DNA from: Caecitellus pseudoparvulus
Taxonomy: Eukaryota > Bigyra: Bicosoecida
Direction: 5' to 3'
NCBI GenBank assembly: GCA_965644315.1
Contig: CBFFRQ010000031.1
Coordinates: forward strand, 620,001 to 684,000
DNA: 64,000 nucleotides
The notes beneath the pieces were generated by a model that worked only from the letters and a program-made list of their open reading frames with translations, was not told the origin of the DNA and made no database searches. A program made the position numbers and the translations under genes. Shown piece by piece: positions 44,095-54,517 of this stretch (the first letter of the stretch is position 1; every line of letters begins with the position of its first letter).

Positions 44095-45986
44095 TCAATC
44101 AAAGAGCCCGCCTCCCCTGTTTGGCGGCGCGGGGCGGTCCCCGCCAAACATGTCCCCTGGACCACCGTCATCCAGCAGCGCGCTCAGAGCAGCAGCTTTG
44201 GGCGCAGCAGCTTCGGGCGCCGCGCCAGCGGAGGGCTGCTCCTCATCACCCTCTTCGAAGAGACCACGTGGGCCGGTCTGCTGAGCAGAGACGCCGAACA
44301 GGCCGCCGCTGGCACAGACAGCTTCCGTGCTGGCGTGGGGGTCCACCTTGGGGATGGGGGCAGAGGTGACTGATGGCTTGGCAGGGGCAGGGGCAGGGGC
44401 AGGGGCAGGCAGGGCTCGAGGCTTTGGTTGCGCGGCAGGGGGGGGTTGGCTGGCCAGCTCAGGAGAGGGCCGGCCGCCGGGTATGGCGTGGGGTGTCAGC
44501 TCCCTGTCTGGGCTGGCGGCGGTGCGGAAGCGAGGCGCCACTGGCACCTGGGCCCCCGCACCCCACCGAAACGCCTCCGCCATCGCATCCAGCAGTCCCA
44601 CTCCCCCGCCCACCGCAGGGGAGGGGGACCGGGCAGAGGCGCGTCCCCAGTCCCCCGTGCCCGGCAGGGCCCCCGCTCCGCTGTGCATGGAGGCAGCCCG
44701 AGCAGCGGGGCCTGACACAGCCGGCAGGGTCGCAGCAGACTTGATGCCTTTCGCGGCCTTCTGCAAGCCGTGTGCCATGGCGGTGCCCACGCGGGCCATC
44801 GCGTCCGAGATGGCGGCGGGGTGCAGGCCAGGCCCAGCTGGGCGCGGCCCGGCGGCAAGCGCCGTGTCGGCGGCCTTGATGCCCTGGGCCTCGTGCAGCA
44901 CCGCGTCGATGGAGGTGTGGGGGTAGTTCTGCAACAGCTCCAGACAGGCGACAAAGTCACCCGCCAACAGCGCGCTGCGCTGCAGGCGCACCATGGCCAC
45001 ACAGCAGAAGAAGAGGAAGGAGAAGCGACGGGGGTCTGCAAACAGTGTGTCCCACACGCGCAGGGTGCCCGGGAGCTCGAACTCTCGAGCCAGCAGCGCT
45101 GTCAGCCACCGGAAGGCATAGAAGGCAGGCTCGATGCCTTGCTGGCTGAGGTGCTGCGCCACCTGTGGCTCGTGGCGGTGCAGCAGAGTGCCGAAGGTGC
45201 CCAGCACACCATGCACCCCCTCCACGTGGCTGTCTAGCTTACGAATGTACATGTCCCGCACGTCCATCATGAGGGCGGAAAAGAGGTGGAAGCAGTCAGC
45301 CTCCGCCGCCTCCGCGTCGCTGTTGGCTCGGTTCGCTGCCCACAGCAGGGGCGCCACCAGCTCATTCATGCCTTGCACGTACCCCACGCCAGGGTTCAGC
45401 TTGGCGTACAAGTACAGGATGTTGGCCAGGCTCTGTGCTGCGCTGCGGCGGAAGAACTCGTAAGACTGGTGCGTTCGGCGGACGTCCTTAGTGACCTCTT
45501 CTGCCAACGCAGCTGTGCTGTGCGTCGTCCAGTCGAAAACCTTGGGCACGATGGGCATGCTGAGGGGGTCCAGGGGGACAGCACTACTGCTCTCCTCCGC
45601 TTCACCCGCACTTTCAACACTCCCCGGAGCTGCTTCGTCGTCGCTGTCCGACTCGTCGCACGGCAGCTTCGCGAGCAAGGGGCCAGGGATGTGCTCTGAC
45701 CTCAGCTGGAAATACACCTCTCGCTTGCCTTTCAGGACAGCCGGCCACTCGGAGCGCTGGGGCGGAATGACGCCCAGCAGCAGCTGCCAAACCACTGCAC
45801 GGTGATCCTCAGTGAGCCCTGCGCAGGCAGTGTTGGGCTGCTGTGACCCCCTCATTCGCGTGAGTGGGCAGAGAGGGGCCACTCACCATGAAAAGATGCT
45901 TTCCGTAGCTCCCGCAAGTCCACGTCCTCACTTTCCAGCAATTGGTCCACGCTGAGCGGAGCGTGGTGACAGGGTACTGGGCGCAT
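44095..45986 (-). CDS. TBC-domain Rab GTPase-activating protein (TBC1D13-like)
   Basis: Exons 45887-45986 and 44095-45818 encode 607 residues. The splice yields ELRKASFHGLTEDHRAVVWQLLLG, the canonical TBC beginning. The dual-finger catalytic motifs are present: DVRRTHQSYEFF (arginine finger, about residue 145) and GVGYVQGMNELVAPLL (glutamine finger, about 179). The domain continues through AFYAFRWLTALLAREFELPG and TLRVWDTLFADP, the order and spacing of TBC1D13-type proteins. After the domain is a disordered Pro/Ala tail of about 230 residues ending GGLFD. The protein would stimulate GTP hydrolysis on a Rab GTPase; the target Rab cannot be read from sequence. It is divergently arranged with a second TBC gene at 46477. 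Confidence 0.88.
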
Positions 45987-46476
45987 GCCATGTGCAGTGC
46001 AGCACGTCACATTCCGCACCTCATCGCAGGGCTCAGCATCGGAGAAGGAACTTCGCTTGCCATGGCTTGTTGAAGCTTGAGGGGGGTTTCAGGGGCAGTC
46101 GGCCAGGCCCCCCACTGTCAAATGTCACCTTTGAGGCCCTGCTTTTGGGTACGGCATGTGCCCAGGCGACGGGCCAGCCAAGCACTGCTGGCGCCAGGGC
46201 AAGGGGCTTGGACGAGGGGGGGGGATGCTCAGCGTGCAGCAAGTTGAGCAATGCAGGAAAACTCACAAGATCAAGCTTGGAGTTGCCTCTGGCGCTTCTT
46301 AATGTGCCCCGTCCCGGCGTTCTGCCCCCACACGGTCCTCAGTGCCTGGCAGCGTGTCCAGCAAACTCCGCACCACCACAGTCTTGCAGCGCAGCTGCAC
46401 CAGGGAGGCCGCCGGGAACGCTGAGGAACACGGCGAGCTTCGTACTACACCCTCCACCTACACTACACGCTTAGGC
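45987..46476. promoter_or_regulatory. Divergent intergenic region between two TBC genes
   Basis: This 490-bp region separates the two TBC starts. The frame of the plus-strand gene is open back to 46342 but has no ATG before 46477. No specific element was recognised. Confidence 0.4.
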
Positions 46477-48363
46477 ATGGCCGAGGCTGGTATGTCACGT
46501 CTAGGGCTGGCCATCTGCGTGAGCAAGCGTTTCACTGGCTTTTCGCCGCTTGCCACAGGCTCCACTTCGCCAGCGACAGCGACCGGTGAGCCCACAACAG
46601 AGGAGTGCCAGACACAAGACAGGCCCATTGGCGGGGCAGTGGCCGGAGCTGCTGTTGACGCGGGCGTGGACGCGCCTTTGGCCTTGGGCGGCTCAGCCAC
46701 CGTGACAGGCGAGAGCACGACGCACGGAGATGCCGCCGCCGGTCCAGTCTCGGAGGGCACCGTCAGCGCATCGTACGCGCAAGCCCGCGCGGAGCTTCGG
46801 AACGACCACACAGTGGAGCTCGTCGGCGTCGCTGCGGCGCATGCAGCTGAGGCCATCCTCAAACGCAAGCAGCGGGAGGAAGAGCACAAGCGCCGCCGGG
46901 CAGAAGCTCGGGCCCGGGAGGACGCACTGCGCAAGGCAGTGGCAGCCTGGGAGCGCCTGCTCGCGTCCAAGAAGGGCCTAGATGTGTCCAGTAAGCACCT
47001 GCGCTCCCTGGCGCGGGCGGGTGTGCCGTCTCAACTGCGGGGGCGAGTGTGGTCAGCTCTCATCGGGAACAGTCTACAGGTTACCCCCGAGCTGTTTCAG
47101 ATTTTCAAGCAGCACGCGAGCACTGCTCGTGCCTTGGTGCATCGCGAGCGTGAACTGCTGGCCAGGGAGATGGCTGCTGCTCGACAGAGCGCCCAGGAGC
47201 AGCGTGGCCAGCCTGACCCTGCAGCCGGGGGGGCAGCAGATGCGGTGGGCCAAACGACTGCGTCTCCTGCTGCACCAGGTGAGGCTATGGCAGGAGACGC
47301 AACAGAGGCAGTGTCTGAGGTGGCAGCGGCAGACACGGCATCGGGGTCCAGCGAGGCCGCGTCGCCGGCGTCACCTCGCCAGGGCCGACGCTCGTCACTG
47401 GCAGCGGCACCGGAAGCCACCCTGCTGGGGAAGGAGGGCACAGTGGCCCTCATTGAACTGGACATCCCCCGCACGTTCCCCGACCTGGCCTTCTTCGCGG
47501 CGGGCGGGCCTCTGCACGAGCCGCTGCGGGATGTGCTGGAGGCGTACACATGCTTCCGCCCCGATGTGGGGTATGTGCAGGGCATGTCCTTCCTGGCCGC
47601 CATGCTGCTGTTGAACATGGGCGCGGACCACGCCTTCGCTGCATTCGCGAACCTGCTCTCCTCCAACATCTACTTCGACTTCTTCCGCCTGGACATGGAC
47701 CGCATGCGCGTGCACCTGGCCGCCTACGAGCACCTGCTGGAGGAGAACCTGCCTGCCCTCGCCCAGCACCTCAAGGCGGAGGGTGTGGAGAGCGACCAAT
47801 ACGTCATCAGCTGGCTGCTGACCCTCTTCACGCGCGCCTTGCCGCTGGACACCGCCTGCCGCCTGTGGGACGTGTACCTCGTGCACCGCCAGGCAGACGA
47901 CCTGTTCCTGTGGCGCATCGCCATCGGCTTGTTGACGGTGCTGCAGAGCCGCTTGCTGGGCAAGGACATGGGGGGCATCCTGACCCTGCTGTTCAACGTG
48001 CCCAGCGACGTGACGGCGGAGGACCTGCTGGCTGCCGCCGACAAGGTGCGCCTCACGCGGCGGGGTTTCGACGCCCTCCTGCAGCGCATGCGCAACACCT
48101 TCAACCGGCCCGCACGGGCAGAGCCGGACCCCACTGCCCTCCCGGCTTCCACAGAGGCTGAGCGGGAGGGCGGCTGGCTGGCCGCCCCTGCCTTTGGGGC
48201 GGCCCATGCGGAGGCGGCACCGACAGCGTGCACCCCGACCTCCCCCGGCTCAGGCGGAGGGGACGCCACCCCTGCCGGCAGTGCAGGCGGCGGCTTCTTC
48301 AGTTGGGTGCGGTCCAAGATGGGCGGCGGCGGCGGCGGCGGCGGGGCAGCTGCGTCTGACTGA
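46477..48363 (+). CDS. TBC-domain Rab GTPase-activating protein (TBC1D12/14-like)
   Basis: Single-exon frame of 628 residues from the first ATG. Residues about 160-210 form a charged helix (LKRKQREEEHKRRRAEARAR). The TBC domain follows: GVPSQLRGRVWSALIGNSL, a Gln/Ala-rich insert, IELDIPRTFPDLAFF (arginine finger, about 326), PDVGYVQGMSFLAAMLL (glutamine finger, about 366), ISWLLTLFTRALPLDTACRL and WDVYL. It closes with the TBC1D12/14-type helices. The C-terminus ends in a poly-Gly stretch before AAASD. Family members act on Rab11-linked recycling and autophagy pathways in animals; the substrate here is unknown. The stop is 25 bp from the convergent RAD54-like stop. An additional 5' exon is possible. 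Confidence 0.88.
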   Translation: MAEAGMSRLGLAICVSKRFTGFSPLATGSTSPATATGEPTTEECQTQDRPIGGAVAGAAVDAGVDAPLALGGSATVTGESTTHGDAAAGPVSEGTVSASYAQARAELRNDHTVELVGVAAAHAAEAILKRKQREEEHKRRRAEARAREDALRKAVAAWERLLASKKGLDVSSKHLRSLARAGVPSQLRGRVWSALIGNSLQVTPELFQIFKQHASTARALVHRERELLAREMAAARQSAQEQRGQPDPAAGGAADAVGQTTASPAAPGEAMAGDATEAVSEVAAADTASGSSEAASPASPRQGRRSSLAAAPEATLLGKEGTVALIELDIPRTFPDLAFFAAGGPLHEPLRDVLEAYTCFRPDVGYVQGMSFLAAMLLLNMGADHAFAAFANLLSSNIYFDFFRLDMDRMRVHLAAYEHLLEENLPALAQHLKAEGVESDQYVISWLLTLFTRALPLDTACRLWDVYLVHRQADDLFLWRIAIGLLTVLQSRLLGKDMGGILTLLFNVPSDVTAEDLLAAADKVRLTRRGFDALLQRMRNTFNRPARAEPDPTALPASTEAEREGGWLAAPAFGAAHAEAAPTACTPTSPGSGGGDATPAGSAGGGFFSWVRSKMGGGGGGGGAAASD

Positions 48364-48388
48364 ATGCATCCCGTGCCCCCCCCCTCCC

Positions 48389-51300
48389 TCACAGCAGATC
48401 GCCGCCGTCGTCTGCCACCAGGGCCAGCACATCCAGCGTGACACTGGCCCGCGAGGAGGCCTGGCTGGCCGGCACCGGCGCAGAATCGCTGGCAGTGTCT
48501 GCGCTGGCCGCCAGCTCCGCCGCAGCGGCAGCGTCGCCCCGCCCTGCCTCCCGCTCCAAGGTGTTGCTGGCACTGCCGCCCTGGGACGCCGGTGGGCCCT
48601 CATACCCCGGCAGCTTGTGCAGGTTCACAGACGCATGCTGCACATAGGGAACAGAGTGCAGATCCCCCAGGGCCTCGGCGGCGGCGGCCAGGGGCGGGTC
48701 CACCTCCGTGAGGGTGCTGGCTCCCGCGTACGGCGGCCACTGCGCGCTGAGCCCGACGGCGTCTGCCTCCGTCCCCTCCCGGTCCTTGTGCAGCAGACGA
48801 AAGGTGGCACAGGAGCCACATCCAGCCGCCTGCAGCGCTTCCAGCGTCGGCTCCGCGTACGGCGCGAAGACATCCTTCAGCTCGGCTCCGGAGAAGTTGC
48901 GCCCGGCATCGGCGTCGTCATCCACGACGGCACCCGCCACCTCCCCCTTCCGGATTTGGCGCTGGATGATCTTCTCTTCCAGCGTGCCCACGGTGCAGAT
49001 GCGGTACACGAAGGTGTGCTTGCGCTGGCCGTCGCGCCACACGCGGGCCTCAGCCTGCCGGTCAGTGGCCGGGTTCCAGTCAGCGTCGCACATGAGGAGG
49101 CGGTTCGCCCCGATCAAGTTCAGCCCCGCGCCGCCAGACTTGGACGAGAGCAGGAACAGGAACACAGCCCCGGCCCCCCTCGCCGGCGCGCCGTTGAACG
49201 TGTTCACCAGGGCCATGCGCTTGTCTGAGGAGACGGAGCCGTCCAGGCGCAGGAAGGGGTACCCCCGCGCACCAGCCAGGGTGGCCACAACGTCCAGGAA
49301 CTGGGTGAAGTTGGACACAATGACGCACTTGTCACCCGGGGCGACCTGCCGAATGTGGTGCAGGAAGGTATCCAGGAAGCGCAGCTTGCCGGACCAGGCC
49401 ACAGCTCGGTCCAGGTCGTGTGGGGGAGGGGGGGCGACCACCCCCGCGGCTTCGGCGTCCCGTGGGTGCAGGCTGGCAAGGGCGGCACCTGCCTCGTTGA
49501 AGACGTACTCTGCGGGGTACGCCCCCACCAGGGAAGCGTACACATCGCCGTCGTCGTCAGCGGCGGAGGAGCCCCCCCCTGCGCCCCCCCGTGGAGCGGC
49601 GAAGCCCCCCCTGCCCCGCTTGCGCCCCCCCACAGGCACGCCCCCCTCCAGAACGGCGTCCTCATCATCGCTGCCATCTGACCTGGGCTCATCGTCCTCC
49701 TGCGCAGCCGAGTCTGCTCCGGGGCTGCTGCCCTCCATCGCCACCGCGGCGGCAGCGTTGCCCTCCTGCCCCGGGTGGGAGCAGACCGTGGCAGCCAGGG
49801 CGGCGGACAGCGGCAGGCCCCTGCCTTGGATGGCAGCCGTGACGTCCTCGGACCCCGCGTACACCTGGCCGTACAGCAAGTCGGGGTGGGACATGGCCTT
49901 GCGCAGGGCGTTGATGAGGACGAGGGCGGAGGCGGTGGAGCCCTTGCCGCCCCCAGCTGCCCGCCCAGCCCGGCTGAGGATGCGCCGGACGACGGAGGAG
50001 CCCAGCATGCGCTGGTAGGCCTCCAGCTGCAGCTGGGAGGGCTGCACGAACACGCACACCTCTGTTTTGGGCGGCAGGAACTTCGCCAGCAGCTCGTTGG
50101 TGCGGCGTAGCACGAACTGGCTTGTGATGCGGGCCAGCTCATCGGCGCGCTGCCGCGCCAGCTGCACCTCCGCTGGGCTCGCCCGTGTGTCCCTGCCGTC
50201 CTGGATGGGCTTCGCGAACAGGCGCCGGAACATGGTGGGGTCCCCCAGTTCGGCGGGGTTCACGAAGGAGCACATGGCATAGAACTCCAGCAGGTCATTC
50301 TGCACGGGGGTGCCCGTCAGCAGCACCTTGCGGCGGGTGGGCAGCGCGGCCAGGGCGGCGATGGTCTGGTTCCCGCCGCTGTTCTTCAGTCGGTGCCCCT
50401 CGTCGCACACCAGCAGGCCCACCCGCGCCGACGCCAGCGCCTTGCTGAACTTGCGGCACATCTCGTACGACAGGATGAGCACGGGGTACATGGAGGAGCG
50501 GCCGTGGACGAAGTCGTGCACGACGCCCTCTGCCACTTTGCCCGTCTTCGTCACAGCTGCCGGCTTGCAGCGGGTGCTGCCCAGCCACTTCCCGAACTCC
50601 TTCTTCCAGTTGCCCACCAGGGTGGAGGGACAGGCGATGATGACCTTGGAGGCCAGGCCAGCGCCAGTGACGCTCTGCTTCAGCATGGTGTACACCAGGG
50701 TGATGGTTTGCAGTGTCTTGCCCAGGCCCATCTCGTCTGCCAGGATGCAGCCCTCACCCTTGATGCTCCGCATGCCGGCGCAGCACTCCCACAGGAACTT
50801 CACGCCTTCCCGCTGGTGTGGCCTCAGGACGTTGGCCAGGTGCGGGTCCACCACCACTGGCATCTGGCTGCTGCCGTCTGCCTGCGTGACGCAGCCAGCC
50901 CCTTCGCTGTGTCCCCGCCCCTCCGCGTCAACGCCAGCGCCACTCTCAGCTGCCGCCGCGTGCGCTTCCCCGCCTGCAGGCCACTGCAGCACGAGAGCGC
51001 CAGGGGCGAAGGCATTGAACATTGCCCGCTTGGGGCCCTTGCCTCCACGTGCAAGCACGACGGCCTTGCCGCCCCCCCCAGCCCCCCCCGCTCGAGCAGC
51101 GCTGCCCACCTTGGCTCCCATGCGGGGCCGTTTCGCCGGTGGAGCTTTGCGCGTTGCAGCGCCTGCAGCCGGGCCAGAAGCAGGGGCAGAGCCCAGGAAC
51201 ACCCTACCACTGGAGAACTCCTCTGCAGCCAAGTCCGTCATGGTCTCCAGGTCGTACCGGTTGATGCCCAGGGAGCCACCCGGCACGCGCAGCGACGTGA

Positions 51301-51929
51301 ACTTGCTGTGCTGCTTGGCAATCATTTTTCCTGCGTTTGAGGAGCTCAGCGGCTTGACGCGGGGCAGGGTGAGGCAAGGGTGTGCACTCCCGCCACACAC
51401 CTGTGCTGTCATACAGTTTGGCTGCCCGGCCGTCCTGTGCAGGGTGACCCGCAGTGCGTGCGTGTGCCGTTTCCAAGGCTTGCAACACTTGCGTCGCAAA
51501 GCCTTCAGCCTGAAAGCGCCCCACACGCACCAATTCAAGCACTCCATCCTGGTACCTTCGGTTCTTCTTGGTGTAGGGATCCTTTGTGTACATGACAGTG
51601 TAGTACTTGGAGCCCAGCGGCACCTCTGCGGCGGTGTTGGCGTCCTTTGTTGCCAGGGGGCCGCTGGCTGCGGATTTTGAAGGCGCAGCGCCGGGCAATG
51701 CTGGCACTTTGAAGGATTTGAGCTTCTTCCGCCGCACAGGCTGCGGTGCAGAGGGAGGCACATCTTTGGTCTCAGGCGTTGCTGATGCAAGGGCGGGCTG
51801 GCCTATGGCAGGGGCGGCAGCTTTCGGCTTTGCAGCCGCCGCTGGCGCTGGCGCCGGGCTCGGCCCAGCTCCCAGCGCCCGCGGCGCGCGGAAGCCCTTG
51901 CGGGCAGAAGGAGCGTGTGACCGACGCAT
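48389..51929 (-). CDS. RAD54: RAD54/RDH54-like SNF2-family DNA translocase
   Basis: Exons 51399-51929 and 48389-51352 (a 46-nt intron) encode 1164 residues. It starts MRRSHAPSA, the classic RAD54-type N-terminus. Residues about 105-175 form a small domain (KYYTVMYTKDPYTKKNRRYQ ... AAKLYDSTG) seen in RDH54/RAD54B-like proteins. The motor follows: LRPHQREGVKFLWE, GCILADEMGLGKTLQTITLV (motif I), VCDEGHRLKN (motif II) and LTGTPVQNDLLEFYAM (motif III). The second RecA lobe carries SGKLRFLDTFLHHIRQ, SNFTQFLDVVATL, FLFLLSSKSGGAGLNLIGA and ATDRQAEARVWRDGQ. The end, RNFSGAELKDVF, also matches RAD54. The protein would remodel Rad51 filaments and chromatin during homologous recombination. A roughly 100-residue Gly/Glu-rich insert lies between the lobes. 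Confidence 0.92.
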
Positions 51930-51994
51930 GGTGCTAGCGAGTGGCACGTGGCACACCCAACCATATCATGTGGCTGCATTTGATTTGTCGCAGT

Positions 51995-52993
51995 TCAAGC
52001 CTTGCCTGGACGCCAGGACTTCGCCACCAGCTTGCCACTGCCCCGCGCCGCGAAGCCAGAGCCTTCGCTGGCGAGAGGGACGACGTCCCCAGGCCCCAGC
52101 GACGCGCCGTTGATGGGGTCCACCATGCCGCCCTTCACTGCAGCCTCGAAGGCGGAGGCCAGCACGACGGCCGCCGACGGGCGCAGCAGCACTGCCGGCT
52201 GGTGCGTGATGGACTTGCGTGTGATGGCGCAGCAGAACCGCCCCTTGCCGCCTGCCGCCGCCTCGTCCTTGTCCTCCACGTGGAATTTCACAGGCAGCAG
52301 GTCCTTGGCCCTCAGCGGCGCGCCGGTGATGGGCGAGCTGGGGCGGGCCGCCGGGCGTTTCACGCGCGTTGGCGCCGACTCCGGCGCAAAGGACGGCACC
52401 CAGAAACTCGTGGCGGCGACCTCCCTGCGCTTGACGTCCTCATCTCGAAGGTCCACCCGTGCGTGGGCCTGCTGCACAGCTGCCGTGCGCTGGGCAGCCT
52501 CTGCCTCCGCCCGCTCTCGCAGCGTGCGGCCCTGGGCCGCTGCGCCCTCCTCAGGGCTCGCGAACGCTGCCGCCTGCACTGTGCTGGTGCCCACGCCCAG
52601 AACACTGCCTGCTTCCCCGCGCCCCCGCGCCAGCTGTGCTGTGGGGTTGGTTTCCTGGTCGATGAAACTCTGCACGTCCGCTGCGGCGGCGGCCAGCGCA
52701 GCCTCGGAGGTCTCAGCTGCGTCAGCTGCCTGTTGCGCCTTCCACGCAGCTTTCTGCTTCTTCAAGGCAGCCCGCTGGGAGAGGAGGTTCTTGTAGATGC
52801 ACTCCTTGCAGTACATGTGGCCTGAAGGCGAGACCAGTGGCTCCACCGCCCACTGTGTGCAGAGGTAGCAGTGCGCGAAGGGCAGCAGGCTGTCCTTGCC
52901 CAGTCGCACCGAGCGACTGCCCCATGAGAACTTTTTCCTCTCATTGTTGGAGATGAAGGGGGCCGCTGTCGCGTTCTTGCTGTGCTTCGGCAT
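51995..52993 (-). CDS. NOSIP: NOSIP-family U-box-like ubiquitin ligase
   Basis: The frame extends upstream to 53254, but the ATG at 52993 gives MPKHSKNATAAPFISNNERK, the family's N-terminus, for 332 residues. A zinc-less U-box-like half follows (PFAHCYLCTQWAVEPLVSPS, GHMYCKECIYKNLLSQ), then a charged helix of Ala/Gln-rich sequence. The C-terminal half contains the second RING/U-box part: FWVPSFAPESAPTRVKRP, then FCCAITRKSITHQPAVLLRP and GGMVDPINGASLGPGD. NOSIP proteins are nuclear E3 ligases, also found in spliceosome preparations. The gene starts 199 bp from the IFT43 stop and lies upstream of RAD54-like on the same strand. Confidence 0.9.
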   Translation of the reverse strand: MPKHSKNATAAPFISNNERKKFSWGSRSVRLGKDSLLPFAHCYLCTQWAVEPLVSPSGHMYCKECIYKNLLSQRAALKKQKAAWKAQQAADAAETSEAALAAAAADVQSFIDQETNPTAQLARGRGEAGSVLGVGTSTVQAAAFASPEEGAAAQGRTLRERAEAEAAQRTAAVQQAHARVDLRDEDVKRREVAATSFWVPSFAPESAPTRVKRPAARPSSPITGAPLRAKDLLPVKFHVEDKDEAAAGGKGRFCCAITRKSITHQPAVLLRPSAAVVLASAFEAAVKGGMVDPINGASLGPGDVVPLASEGSGFAARGSGKLVAKSWRPGKA

Positions 52994-53192
52994 GGCGAGG
53001 GGGTCGAAGCAATTTCCGCACGGCAAACGCCTGCGGCGCACTGCCAACGAGGGACTGAGGGTCAAGGCTGCGCAGGTCAGGCAGGCGCAAACCACAAACA
53101 GACGCTGGTGCATTGGGTGGTTGGTGTGTGTGCCGCTGCCGTCGCTGTACAGCAGGGACGGCAGCCACTTACGAGCGAGGCAGCGTTGTGGC

Positions 53193-54209
53193 CTACTTGT
53201 GACCCGCGCTGCCGCCGCCGCCACCTGGTGCCGCGGCGCCGGCAAGTGGCCCACGCTGTCGAATGGTGCCTGTGATGCCGCCTCCTCGTGTGGTCATGGC
53301 AGCAGTCTCCCCTCCGAAGGTCGTGGCGCCCCCCACGCCAGTCGGCGCGTCAGTCTCAGCGGTCAGCTTCAACGCATCAGCTCCCGACTCCAGGCGGTCT
53401 GCGTCTGCCTGGTGCGCCTGCGCGCACTCCTGCAGGAGAGACGTGAACTCCCACGGCTCATCCTCCTCCACCATCTGCGCAGGGCGGCGTGCCGGCGGTG
53501 CGGAGGGGGTGGGCAGCGTGGCAGGGCTCACACCTTCCACGCACCTTCGACGGCGGCACCAGGGCAGAGGTGAGGAGGCTCAAGTCCACGGTCTTGCCGT
53601 AGGCGCCTGAGCGCACCGCTGCCGCTGCCGCCTCAGCGAAGTTGATGTTGTGGTCCAGCTCCGCCATGCTCTGCACCTTGCGTGCGACGTTGCGCGGCGC
53701 CTCAGCCACTGGATCAAGGGGGCGTGGAGGCGTGGGGGGGGGGTGGGTGCTGTGGCGGGCTGGCAGGCGCACACACCCTTGGTGGTCAGGTCTGCCTCCT
53801 CCTCGTCTGCATCGTGGATGATCTCAACACCTGGTCGAGGCGGGGAGGGGGTGGTGAGCAGCAGCGAAGCATCCCCTGATGCCATGCTCGGTGAAACCAG
53901 GCTGGGAAGACCCACCTGAGTCATCCAAGTCGTCGGCAGCGCCGCCGCCGCCTCCGCCAGCGGTTGGACTGCAGGAAACGGCAGGAGAAGGTGAAACGCC
54001 ACCGGGCGCTGTGCCGGCTCGCGCAACGTCAGGACGCACGATCCTTCGGGAAGCACCCGCCTACCGGCATCCTTGCTCTCAGATACGCCCCATCCAGTGC
54101 GTGGTTCGCTGGGTGCACTCGAGCCGCCACCCTGTGCGTGCCTGCGGCGGCCAAAGCTCACACCCTCTGGCGTGCTGGCCACCTCCTCTTCTTCCTCTGG
54201 CGCAGCCAT
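53193..54209 (-). CDS. IFT43: Intraflagellar transport protein 43 (IFT-A complex)
   Basis: Five exons (54040-54209, 53916-53968, 53777-53830, 53545-53708, 53193-53474) encode 240 residues. Phases agree at all four junctions. The N-terminus is acidic and disordered (MAAPEEEEEVA). After GVEIIHDADEEEADLTTKVA comes the conserved part: MAELDHNINFAEAAAAA, KTVDLSLLTSALVPPSK and MVEEDEPWEFTSLLQE, matching the IFT43 pattern of a helix, DLSLLT, then E-x-D-x-x-W. IFT43 is a small IFT-A subunit that binds IFT121 and is needed for retrograde transport and ciliary membrane protein traffic. The C-terminus has an extra Gly/Thr-rich tail of about 70 residues. The first junction is the least certain. Confidence 0.88.
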
Positions 54210-54517
54210 GCTTGAAACCCAAGCGCGTGTGGCCGGGACTAAACAGGGGCTTACAGGTGTTTGTGTGGGTTTTCGTTTTGACTCCACGTGTCCTGCCACG
54301 CTCGAACACTGTGGTGGCACGTGCCGCTTCCGCACACAACATCCATGACCACGCCCAGATAGCGGTCGGCCCACCCAGGAGCGGCGTTGGGCAGTGCGCT
54401 TGTGCGTGTTACCTCCCTGCGCGTGTGTGCTCCCTGCAAGCTCGCGGCTGGCTGTGCCACGGCAGCGTTGTGAGGCTGCTGCCGCCCCGCTCGGGAGAGC
54501 TCTTTGGCAGCTGCGCG
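54210..54517. promoter_or_regulatory. Divergent intergenic region
   Basis: IFT43 (minus) and PRP18 (plus) start 308 bp apart. No specific element was identified, although IFT genes are often co-regulated with ciliogenesis in algae. Confidence 0.4.

Noticed and set aside
51353-51790. Upstream part of the uninterrupted RAD54-like frame
   Set aside because: It encodes Cys/His/Pro-rich non-family sequence. Another frame here encodes the expected RAD54 N-terminus (from MRRSHAPSA), joined by a short intron.
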